Positions 24,325-34,593 of a stretch of DNA of 64,000 bases are shown one piece after another. Position 1 is the first letter of the stretch; each line of letters opens with the position of its first letter. The position numbers and the translations under genes were made by a program. The notes beneath the pieces are model-generated. The model did no database searches and was not told the DNA's origin. It saw nothing but the letters and a program-made list of their open reading frames with translations. Source of the stretch: Tamarix chinensis (lineage: Eukaryota > Streptophyta > Magnoliopsida > Caryophyllales > Tamaricaceae); NCBI GenBank assembly GCA_030549775.1, contig CM060173.1, positions 32,730,110 to 32,794,109 on the forward strand. Reading direction: 5' to 3'.

Positions 24325-25722
24325 CTTACTCCTCATTACGCGGTCATTAATTTTCTTATATACTATTATTATTGTTATTATTATCATTATTATTATACCT
24401 GATCATTTGAAATTCATTTTAATATTTAGATGGTTCTATACCGAGAGAACATACTAACGCTGCCTTTAACGGAAAGGTATGGTTCTTAATTTGTCTTTTA
24501 TTTCGGCTCGCATCCTCATTCATATTTCATACACTGATATGAAGCAAAATTTTCAAGCATGCATGAAATGAGGGGGAAACATATGGTGGGTGATGATCAG
24601 ATCGGGACAGACATAAGTTATCATGCCAATCTCTAGAAAAATTAACAATTGAAAAATGATAATCTGTTACGTTCAAAAAATGGTTTTACATGTGTGAGAT
24701 GATATTTGATTATAGTGAAAATAGGTCTAATCTTAGAGACCTTGAAAAATAGGATCCCAATTTCTTGTAATATATATATGTATGTGTGTATTAAATATAA
24801 AAAAGAGAACATTCTATTAACTTCAGCATAGTATGGTGATTTAGTTGATTAAGAAGTATCTTGAGATGGTTGTTTTAGCTGGGTTTTATTGAGGCTATGT
24901 TATCTTCGTCTGATATTTACTACTATGATAGTATGATCTGAATCGATCAGATTTGATCTAAAAGTATTATTATTATTATTATTTAACCGCTCTTAGTGTC
25001 ACAATTTATTTTTTATTATTACTACTCTTATTATTGTTATCATTACTATCATAAATTATATATTTTATTATTATTATTATTATTATAAAATTTTATTGAT
25101 TTAATATAATCTAATATGACCAAAATTTGAAAGTAAACCTGCAACAACATCACCCAACAAATTGGCCATATTTTATTTATTTATTTTTATAAAATGAGCT
25201 CCTTTTTTTTTCTTTTCCTTAGGACTCTCTGAACTTGAGGCTGACCCTGTCTGTGAAATGTGAATTATATAGTTTGTTTCCACACCCCCCTCCTTTATAC
25301 GTTTTAACCAAAAATGTTAGTTTGGATGATGTTCTTCTAATAATGAAGTATTTTTGTAAAATCTTATTCATTTTTAAGTTCATTCTTCATAGGTAGTAAC
25401 TGAATCATCATCATCAGGAGCTTGTGCTGAACACAAGTGCAACAATGCAAACGGAAGAAAGGAGAAATCGACGAGCACTGGTATTCCTACACTAATGGCA
25501 CAGAATCCAAGTAAGAAAGTAATACAAGAACCGGAGATTGTTGCAGCTGCAAGTGCCATGCCATACAACTTCCAGAGAGCTTCGATGCATGTTGGAACGT
25601 GTGATCGTCAGAAATGTGTTAGGAAGAGGCTTGTTCCTAAACGCCCAACAGACGACCAGGATTCTTTCGTAGCTTATGAAGATTACCGGGGGCCTCGACG
25701 CCACCCGCCCAGGAATAACTGA
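24128..25722 (+). CDS. RGF/GOLVEN/CLEL-type secreted peptide precursor, three exons
   Basis: Exons 24128-24230, 24430-24476 and 25393-25722 join in phase through GT-AG introns (donors GTATGT and GTATGG; acceptors after TTTAG and CATAG) to give 159 residues. Residues 1-24 are a signal peptide (hydrophobic core LLSSLLMFSFFCCSA). The middle is polar with Lys/Arg-rich runs. The C-terminus reads DSFVAYEDYRGPRRHPPRNN, directly before the stop. An Asp-Tyr start, prolines and a HPP-containing end are the signature of the RGF/GLV/CLEL family. Its mature 13-residue peptides are tyrosine-sulfated, secreted, and act through receptor kinases on root meristem and gravitropic growth. The predicted peptide is DYRGPRRHPPRNN. 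The family usually ends in His-Asn; here the penultimate residue is Asn. The protein has four Cys in exon 3, which is not typical. The frame is intact, with a TATA box upstream. An optional 30-nt exon is possible near 25226-25255. Confidence 0.8.
24284..24322. repeat. (TA)n microsatellite in intron 1
   Basis: About 39 bp of TA in the first intron of the peptide gene; ATT-rich runs follow at about 24363-24400. Confidence 0.95.
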
Positions 25723-26794
25723 TCTGATCGAAGCACCCCTTCTCGTTACATTTATACGTATGTTGATGCACGGTCATGGTTGGTTAAAGTTTTTCTGCCA
25801 CGTATACATGTAGCCCGATCGCCTATGTTTTGCCCTTTGTTTATGAAATGAATTAATGTACTCGCCTCCTCACTTTTGAATACGTATGTACGATAGTAAA
25901 TTTCTTAGAGAATGAAATTTTGCATTCCTGGCGAAACTTTCCTCTCAAGTCGTCGACCTATGTTCGTTAGTTGTTTCTTTCTTTCCCAAAATTTATTTGA
26001 AGGAAGATGTCGCATAAAGTGTGCTCAAAGGAGAAACTGTTTCTCTCTCTCTCTCTTGTGATTTGGTTTAATATATATATAACTTATTTTTATGATTATT
26101 ATTTTTAATGTTTTTCAGTTGAACTATGATATAATTTTTAATTTTTTTTAATTGGATATTAAAATAAGGTGAGAAGAATGCATCATAAGTCTTAATTAGA
26201 TATAACAATTCTTATTTGACTTGGCTCATCATTAACCCTTGCATACATATGATGATTACATACAAAACTCATTTATGACATTATATTTATATGAGAGAGT
26301 TTATGATGAACCGCACTTGTATAAGACTTTCTTTTAGATACGTCATCATCTAAAGATTTATCTAGACAAACCCCTCTCTCGATGAGAATACCAACTATTA
26401 TTATGACTTTCTCTTAAGTAGAATGGCAGTTGTGAAGAAGGCAACTCGACAACATCCATAGAATAATGAAATATGAAATGCATAGATAAACAAAAAAAAT
26501 TGTTTGTCATATTCCATTATTGTAATAACAACCAATATATTGCTTATATTAACTTGAGAATAGAGACTTAAAGTAACCAAGCTATGGGTTCTAGCACTCA
26601 ACCTGTACTAGCCTAGTTGACCACCCGAAACATAACCAAACCACTAATACTTAGATACCTAATTACTTAAATATGCATATCCCTTATAGGAATACCTAAA
26701 ACATAACTATACTATGGTTCAAGAATACATAAGGTTATTGAAAGTAGGGACATCATACACTGGTATACAAATCGGATACATGACTTGCAATATA
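25723..26794. other. 3' flank of the peptide gene and gene-free DNA
   Basis: Bases 25723 to about 25930 probably include the 3' UTR; AATGAATTAATGTA near 25847 is a possible weak polyadenylation element. A short CT run lies at 26042-26061. No other gene is seen. Confidence 0.45.
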
Positions 26795-26799
26795 AGGTG
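26795..26799 (+). repeat. Target-site duplication (left) of G1
   Basis: AGGTG, exactly repeated at 33362-33366. Confidence 0.85.
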
Positions 26800-27514
26800 T
26801 GATGTAGGAGCATCTATGGATTCTCAAGAAGATAAAGAATTAGTATACTTGGTTATGGAGCCAATCACATTTATCTTCATAGGTACTTTGAGAATATTAA
26901 TTCACTTCAAGATGTCAACATACCTAAGATTTTGTATGTTACAAGTTATTACAAGTAAAAGGAAGTTATCATGTATGAAAGTCAAACTTACAAGTTAAGG
27001 AGACCTAGTTATCATTTTTATATGAATTAGGACTCTTGCTAGTTATTATCATGCATGTAATAATTAGCTATGTTTGTTTGCAATAATTCTCATTGATTCA
27101 TGTATTATATAGGTTAGTGCTATGTTGCTATTACTAGTTAGTGTGTTAGTTAGCCATGTCTATACTACTTTGTATACTATAGTATACTAATTAGCAATGG
27201 TTGTGACAAAGATCTAGCTACCTATATAAGGCATGGTCGACGGGTGGGTGTAACATATGTTGAGAATTATTGAAAACTAATACAAGTGAAATACTTGGAT
27301 TCCTCTCTTTTGTGAGTGAATGATACTAATTAAGACTACTTTGTGTTATCTTGGATAGGATAATTTGAATGTATTCTTGAAGAAGCATTCAAAGTCAAAT
27401 TTCTATTTGAATCTTGATTGAAGATTCACACCATTCTTCCTAATTTTCAACCACAAAAACCTTACCTATTTGCTAGTCATTTGAATCTTCAAATTTCTAT
27501 GAAGACTCACGCCA
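26800..27514 (+). repeat. 5' LTR of G1
   Basis: Starts TGATGTAGGAGCATC and ends ACTCACGCCA. It is alignable throughout with 32569-33361, for example at TGTCAACATACCTAAGATTT and GGCATGSTCGACGGGTGGG. It is about 80 bp shorter than the 3' copy through internal indels. Confidence 0.85.
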
Positions 27515-27517
27515 TTT

Positions 27518-27529
27518 TGGCATCAAAGA
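27518..27529 (+). other. Primer-binding site of G1
   Basis: TGGCATCAAAGA, three bases after the LTR, resembles the complement of initiator tRNA-Met 3' end (TGGTATCAGAGC) with a few mismatches. Confidence 0.6.
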
Positions 27530-28500
27530 TTGGTTGACTTTTCCACCATTGAATTGCCAACCTTCCCTTCAATCTTCCTCTCCCTTTATTCAACACATAC
27601 AATGTGAAGAAACCCTAATATTCTTAGCCTATCTTCAAACTCTCTCTGAATACTTAATCCCTCAAGCTACATTGGATATTTTCCTAATTATTCAATCCCA
27701 ACATCATTACATATTTGACCAACAAAATCTTAAAGTCTAACATCTTTGGGTATATACTTCTTTTTCCAAATTTTGTTCGAGCATTCCACCCATATTTGAA
27801 CCCCATCCAGACCTTCTTGATTGCTTTGATTCGAGAAAGAAGACTCAACATTCTTCCAACCTTGATCGAACACTACTTTTATGTTTGACCCCCACTCACA
27901 AAGATAATTATTTTGAACCATTCTTGGGTTTCTAGAGTTATCTTCTTTATTACAAAAATCCTACTATCACCAAACCATTCATCATTGCTCAACAATTGGT
28001 GGAACACGACCAACTCTTTCCTTTCCACAATACTTCACTTCCAAGTCCAAGAAGCTTCCAAGATTATTGAAAATCTACCAATAATCCATCAAGAACTGAC
28101 TTCCATAAATAAACAAAAGCTACTAAAACTACTTCTAGTAAGAAAAATAGCTATGGGAGGAGAAGTGTCCATAAAGGCTATGTTTAACACTCTTCAACAA
28201 CTTGCAGTAAGTGTTATTTCTACCAACATACAACTTCAGCAACTCCCTTTTATTAAAATCTAACTTCAAAGGATAGAGACAAGAATAGATGACAAAGAGA
28301 CACTCCAACACATGCACAACACAATGGAGGCCACCAAAAATTGAGTAGAAGGAATGGTGAGGTGGGTTGTACAAGCAAGAGGTGGATAACTCAACAATTG
28401 AATGGATTATGAGGAGAGGGAAAATGAGAATGGATCTAATGATTTTAGCCACAACCAACAAGGCCATCCAAATTTCTAACCAAGGCATAACTATTTTAAA
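27530..28500 (+). other. G1 leader region
   Basis: Sequence between primer-binding site and gag. Short open frames here (27534-27740, 27913-28263) resemble no known domain and are probably leader or degraded gag N-terminus. Confidence 0.45.
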
Positions 28501-28529
28501 GAAAAAGGCTTGATTTCTATGGTAAATTA

Positions 28530-29220
28530 GAAGTGCAAATTTTTTTTGAATGGTTATATGAAAGAAAAGCCATATTTAAGCTTAGAGAGTATGATGATGA
28601 ACATAAATGTAAGTTAGTAGCTCTCAATTTTAAAAATTCTGCTATGGTTTATTATGATAATCTTAAGAGGACTCTTAAAAGGAAAGAAAAATAAAAAAAA
28701 ATCAACTCATGGGAAAATTTTAAACAAAAGCTAAGGAAGAAATTTTTTTCTAAAGAGTATGAACAAGAAATGTATTTAAAATGGAATACTCTTAAGTAAG
28801 AACTTCTTAGTGTAGAAGAATACACTACAGAATTTGAAATACTGGCACTTTTATGTGGTATGCAAAAGAGAAAAGAATAAAAATGTGCTAGATACTTAGA
28901 TGGTCTTAATAACTTGATTAAGGAAAAAGTCAAAATGTTTGCCTATGATTCTCTTGATGATTTGACTAAATTGTCTTTAAAATGCTAAATATAAGCAAAG
29001 CCTATGCTAAAATAAGTGATTCAACTTCTACATTAACCAAGACTTATTCAAATGCACCTAAATTTGGGACACATGCATATTCAACTAAAAAAATGTCAAC
29101 CCTAACTAAGATGAAAAGGGTAAGAATAAGGTGAATGAAATGTTTAATAAATAATGTTTTAAATTTAAGGAATATGGTCATTTTGTTAGAGAATGTCCTA
29201 ATCAAAGAGCTTTTACCTAA
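28530..29220 (+). pseudogene. G1 gag remnant with degenerate zinc knuckle
   Basis: Interrupted frames give a retrotransposon gag domain: FEWLYERKAIFKLREYDDEH, then NFKNSAMVYYDNLKRT, WENFKQKLRKKFFSKEYEQ and ARYLDGLNNLIKEKVKMF (about 28540-28950). A zinc knuckle follows near 29155-29205, reading CFKFKEYGHFVRECPNQ, in which the second Cys of CX2C is Phe. Several stops break the frame. Confidence 0.75.
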
Positions 29221-29399
29221 AATGAAATAGAGGGCATGGAACCATATGATGATAATGATCACCTAGAAATCAAATCTAATGTTGATACCTTGACTATGTA
29301 TGAAGAAGATGGTAATCCATGTTTTGTAGTCCAAAGGGTATTACAAATATAACCAATAATACATCTACACAAAGGGATAAAAAATTTAAAACTAAGCAT

Positions 29400-32300
29400 A
29401 AAATCAGTGATAAGTTTTGTAGGGTTATTATAGATAGTGTTTCATGTACTAATGTTGCTAGTGAAATGATGGCCAAATAACTAGGGTTAGTGACTACTAA
29501 TCATCCTAAACCATATTCATTACAATGGCTTAATAAAGAAAAAGGTGCTAAGGTAGCTAAGAAAACCCTAATTACTTTTTGTAACAGTGAATATCATGAT
29601 GAAGTATTATATGATGTATTACCTATGGATGTTTGTGGTGTATTACTAGAAATACCATGATAATATAATAGAAATGCAATATATGATGGTGTAACTAATG
29701 AATATATCGTGCTTAAAGATAAAAATAAGTATAAATTGAAACCATCTCAATACGATCATATGCAACCTATAGAGGCTAAACAGAGTTTATTCTTATGAAA
29801 AAGATATGATTAATTACATTAAGGAGGAGATGTTTTTTATGCCTTAGTAGTAAAGGAATATCAATTTGGGGAGAACAGTTCTATGAACTTAAAACTTACT
29901 AAATTACTTGATGAATATAACAATGTATTTCTTGATGACTTACCTACTGGACTAACACCTATCATAGGTATAGAGCATGCTATAGATTTAATTCCTATAA
30001 TGCTGCTACCTAATAAACCTACTTATAGGTGTAATCCTAAAGAAGTTAAGGAATTACAAAGGAAAATATAAGAACTAGTAAATAGAGGTTATGTGAGAAA
30101 AGGTATGAGTCCTTATTGTGTACCAGCCTTGTTAGTTCCTAAGAAAGATGGTACCTGGCATATGTACATAGATTTTAGAGCCATAAATATTATAACTATC
30201 AAGTATCGATTTCCTATGCCTAGACTTGATGAAATGTTTGATTAAATTTTTGGTGCACGCGTGTTCTCCAAAATTAACTTATGAAGTGGTTATCATCAAA
30301 TGAGAATTAGAGAAGGAGATCAATAGACACCAATCTTTAAAACTAAATAAGGCCTTTATAAATGAAATGTGATGCCTTTTGGATTGTGTAATGTGCCTAG
30401 TTCTTTCATGAGATTAATTATTGATATTATTCATCCTTTCTTAGGTAAATTAATTGTAGTTTATTTAGATGACATACTTGTATATAGTAAAAATGAACAA
30501 GATCATCTTGTGCATCTAAGGAAACCATTTGATAAACTAAGGGAAACAAAATTTAATGGGAAATTGAAAAAATGTGAATTGATGCTTCCAAGTGTAGTTT
30601 TTCTTGGTTATATTTTTATTATGAGGGTATTAAAGTTGACCCTACTAAGATACAAGCTATTAAACAGTGGCCTATTCTTAAGGATATTTACAAAGTAAGA
30701 AATTTTCATGGATTAGCTAGTTTCTATAGGAGATTTATTAAGGATTTCTCTACTATAGCCGAACATATTACTCAATTCATGGAAAAAAAGAGAGGGGAAT
30801 TTAAGTGGTGACATGAAGTCACTAAAGCCTTTGAAACCCTCAAGAAAAATTTTTGGAACACTCTTGTGTTATTTATTCCTAATTTTGACTTACTCTTTGA
30901 GGTAACTTGTGATGTTAGTGGGGTAAGGATAGGAGGAGTTCTCTTATAAGAAAAAAAAATACTTTTGCATACTTTATTAAAAATTTAAATGGTGCTAAGT
31001 TGAAGTACTTGACATATGGCAAGGAATTATTTGCCATCATACATAGCTTAGAGGCACAGAGATATTATTTGATATCTAAACCTTTTGTATTACATTCTAA
31101 TCATGAGAGCTTGAAATACTTACATGGTCAAAATAAAATTAGTCCTAGACATGCAAAGTGGGTAAATTTCTTACAATCTTTTGTATTCTATGTTAAATAC
31201 TTAGATGAAAAAGAAAATGTAATAGTCGATGATCTTTCTTGAAGGTCTACATTGCTTGTCATATTAGATGCTAAATTGCTATGTTTTGAAATGTTAAAAG
31301 AATAGTATCCTAAATATGAATATTTTAGTGATGAATATCGATCATGCAAAGGAATTAGATATCATGTTAATTATGCATTACAAGATAGATTTTTATTTAT
31401 ACTTAATAAAATTTGTGTACTTAGATCAAGTATTAGGGATTTACCTAAAATTTGTTTACTTAGATCAAGTATTAGGGATTTACTTATTAAAAAGGTATAT
31501 AAAGGAGCTATAGTTCGAAATTTTGGTACTAAAAAGGCATTAGAAATATTAAAAGAGAGTTTCTATTAGCCATGTATGATTAAGGGTGTACAACTTATAG
31601 GAAACCAATGTGTTACTTACAAAAAGAGTAAAAGTTTTTTCTACAAATGTTTATATATTCCATTAGCTTTGCCTAGCCAACCATGGAAAGGAGTTAGTAT
31701 GGAATTTATCTTAAGGTTTCTTAGAACACAAAGAGGTAAAGATTCTATTATGGTCATATTCGATAGATTTTCCAAAATGAACTATTTTATTCCATGTAAT
31801 AGAACTTATGATGCTACACTTGTTGCTAACTTGTATTTTCAAAAAAATTATGAAACTACATGGAATTCCTAAAAGTATTATTTTAGATAGATACTTCCAG
31901 TTTCTTAATTAGTTTTGTAAAACTCTATGGCATATGTTTAACGCCAAGTTTTTATTCATTACTTCACATCATCCATAAGCCGATAGATAAAATGAAGTTA
32001 CAAATCACACTCTTGGAACTTTGTTGAGAGGATTGGTAAGTAAAAGTACTAAATATTGGAATATTAGTTTAGCTCATGCATAGTTTGCTTATAATTGAAG
32101 ACCTTCAAGTATTACTCACTCAAGTCCACTTGAGATTATGTATGGAGTGAATCTATACATGCCAGTTGATATGGTACCCTTGAGGAAATGTGAGTTTAGA
32201 AGCTATAAGGCCAAGAAATGATTCATGTTCTTTCAAAAGCTTCATCAATGAATCAAGGGGAACATAGCATGAGCCAATTAAAGATATCAAAAGCAAGCTA

Positions 32301-32568
32301 ACAAACATCGCACTCCAAAGGTATTTTCTCTTGGTGATTTAGGTTGGTTATGTTTTTAAAAAGAACTATTTCTTAACCTAAGAGAAAATAAACTAATGCT
32401 AAGAGCATATGGACCATTTAGAATCCTTATAAAATTTAGAGAAAATTGTGATGAACTTAAACTTTCAAAATCTTATGGTGGTGTTTCAAGGGCATTTAAT
32501 ATTGATGATTTATCTCCTTATTTTAGCGATGTTAATTTGAGGAAAAATTATTCTCAAGTTGGAAAGAA
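29400..32568 (+). pseudogene. G1 pol remnant: protease, RT, RNase H, integrase
   Basis: Protease: VIIDSVSCTNVASEMM near 29420-29470, with Asp-Ser-Gly changed to Asp-Ser-Val. Reverse transcriptase: from about 29883 (LLDEYNNVFLDDLPTGL) through LVPKKDGTW and the active site YLDD at 30462-30473, which is intact. RNase H: LLFEVTCDVSGVRIGGVL near 30890-30945, then the tail HSNHESLKYLHGQNKISPRHAKWV (31090-31170). Integrase core: TQRGKDSIMVIFDRFSKMNYF (31726-31790) with the preceding catalytic Asp as Glu (VSMEFI). The C-terminal part (32396-32568) reads YGPFRILIKF and ends DLSPYFSDVNLRKN; no chromodomain is seen. Frameshifts and stops separate all these parts. Confidence 0.8.
32556..32568 (+). other. 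Polypurine tract of G1
   Basis: The purine-rich stretch GTTGGAAAGAA ends at the first base of the 3' LTR; its counterpart in G3 is AGGGGGAGAA. Confidence 0.5.
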
Positions 32569-33361
32569 TGATGCAGGAACATCCATGTATTCTCATGTAG
32601 ATGAAGATTTGGCATGCTTAGTTATGGAGCCAATCATTTTATTTGTCTTTGATAATAATATTAATAATGTGACTAACCTTAACAAGTCTACTTTGAGTAA
32701 TTCTTGAAAGTATGTAACTTATTTACAAGAAGAAGACTAATTCAATTCAATATGTCAACATACCTAAGATTTCATATGTTACAAGTTATTATAAGTTAAA
32801 GGAAGCTATTATGCATGGAAGTCAAACTTACACATCAAGGAGACCTAGTTATCATTTTTATGTAAATTAGGACTCTTGTTGGTTATTTCCGTATAATAAT
32901 TAGCTATATTTGTTTATAATAATTCTTGTTTGTTCATGTGTTATATAGGTTAGTGGTATGTTGCTATTACTAGTTAGTGTGCTAGTTAGCCATATGTATA
33001 GTACTTTAGCTTCCTTATTGCATTAATTAGTAATGGTTGTTACAAATATCTAGCTACCTATATAAGGCATGCTCGACGGGTGGGTGTAACATATGTTGAG
33101 AATTATTGAAATCTAATATAAGTGAAATACTTGGCTTCCTCTATTTTGTGAGTGAATGATACTAAATAATACTAGTTTGTGTAATATTAGATAAAATAAT
33201 TTGAATGTCTTATTGGATAAACATTCAAATTCAAATTTCTTATTGAATTTTCCTTGAATATTGATTGAAGATTCAAACCATTCTTCCTAATCTTCAACCA
33301 CTAAAACCTTACCTATCTTCTAGTCATTTGAATATTCAAACTTCTATGATTACTCACACCA
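32569..33361 (+). repeat. 3' LTR of G1
   Basis: Starts TGATGCAGGAACATCC and ends ACTCACACCA; homologous to 26800-27514. AGGTG follows at 33362-33366. Confidence 0.85.
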
Positions 33362-33366
33362 AGGTG

Positions 33367-34284
33367 CATTATAGCTTCTATCTCATGCATATCCTTTCCT
33401 TATAAGAGAAAACATAGAGGGAAATGTTTTACCAAAAAATTAGAAGTATAGATTTTAGTTTGGTATAATAACTATTGTGTGTGCCCATACTAAAAGAGTA
33501 CTTTTTTGTAAAGGTATATATAGAAATTATTTATCCAAACCACCTTCTAAGTTACATTTTTCTTTTTTTGAATGTAAAATTTAATAATACATGGTGGTTT
33601 AGTTAAGTAATCACCTTGTATACTCTTACTAAAATAATGATTTCTAGTAAAGTATACATTATGGTTATTTATTCAAATTGGCTTCTACACTTCCATTTTC
33701 CTTTTATTTTTTTTATTTAAGAATAAATTGAGGTTATCGGTTAGAAAACAACCATGTATACCTTCCCAACTTTTTTACTTTTTCATAGTTTACCTTACAT
33801 CACTCCTCATACATTTTCATTTATCTATATCTATAGAGAGCTAAACCATTAATGCCATTTGAATCAAACGTTCCCTTGTCCTTGTTATCATCCTCTGACC
33901 ACCTTCGCCTCTAGTTTTCCTTACTTCCCTTCTTCTCTTCTTTATCATTATCATCTTATTCCTCCTCTACTCATATTATGCTACAAACTTCCTTTCCTAT
34001 TTCTAAAATTTAAGTTTTGTTGAACAAATATGTATTTTTAAAATACTTTTATTTTACTTTTGTTTTGCAAAATTAAAATAAGCTGTGTATATTTATATAA
34101 TAATTGTTATTATGGTGTATGTATATATATTATATTCTTGTAGTTTTTTATTTAATCTATCATGTGGAGGTGAAAAATAATTTACTATCTATAATCTCAA
34201 AGTATTTCTGAAAACATTGTACGTACAAGAAATGGATAGTATTGTAGCAATCTTGTAGTAGCTAATATAATTATAGTGTAAATG
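33367..34284. other. Gene-free AT-rich DNA
   Basis: About 0.9 kb between G1 and G2 with no recognised gene or element. It holds short T-rich and pyrimidine-rich runs only. Confidence 0.45.
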
Positions 34285-34593
34285 TGGTAGCAGTTTAGCT
34301 GTTCTCAGCCAATTCTTCCCACACTCAGATATCCAGTAATGGACTTAGCAACAGATAAAAGAGATAAAGACGAGAAAGGAATAGTGATAGTATTTATGAA
34401 TATAGTGGTGCCAGATATTCGAGGTTTTGGCCCCTCCCTCTTACAATTGACTGATTTCCTGCCTTCTCCCATTCTCTTCCCTTCTCTTAAATAAAAGACT
34501 CCAATGACTCAAGACGCAAAATAACATAAAAAAGATGACTCAGCAACTAAATCCTAACAGACTCTCATAGCTACTTACTCTGCTAAAAGACCA
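34285..34593 (-). repeat. 3' LTR of G2
   Basis: 309 bp. On the minus strand it runs from TGGTCTTTTAGC to GCTACCA. By eye about 26 of 309 positions differ from the other LTR, so identity is about 92%. Confidence 0.85.

Larger units (their letters stand above)
26800..33361 (+). mobile_element. Ty3/gypsy retrotransposon G1, complete outline, degenerate
   Basis: A 6.56-kb element with two LTRs, a primer-binding site after the 5' LTR, gag and pol in the order protease, reverse transcriptase, RNase H, integrase, a purine-rich tract before the 3' LTR, and an exact AGGTG duplication. The integrase-last order defines Ty3/gypsy. It belongs to the same family as G3 (41398-48223): LTRs start TGATGYAGG in both, and gag, RT and the C-terminal text are alike. 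Many stops and frameshifts make it non-autonomous. Confidence 0.9.
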
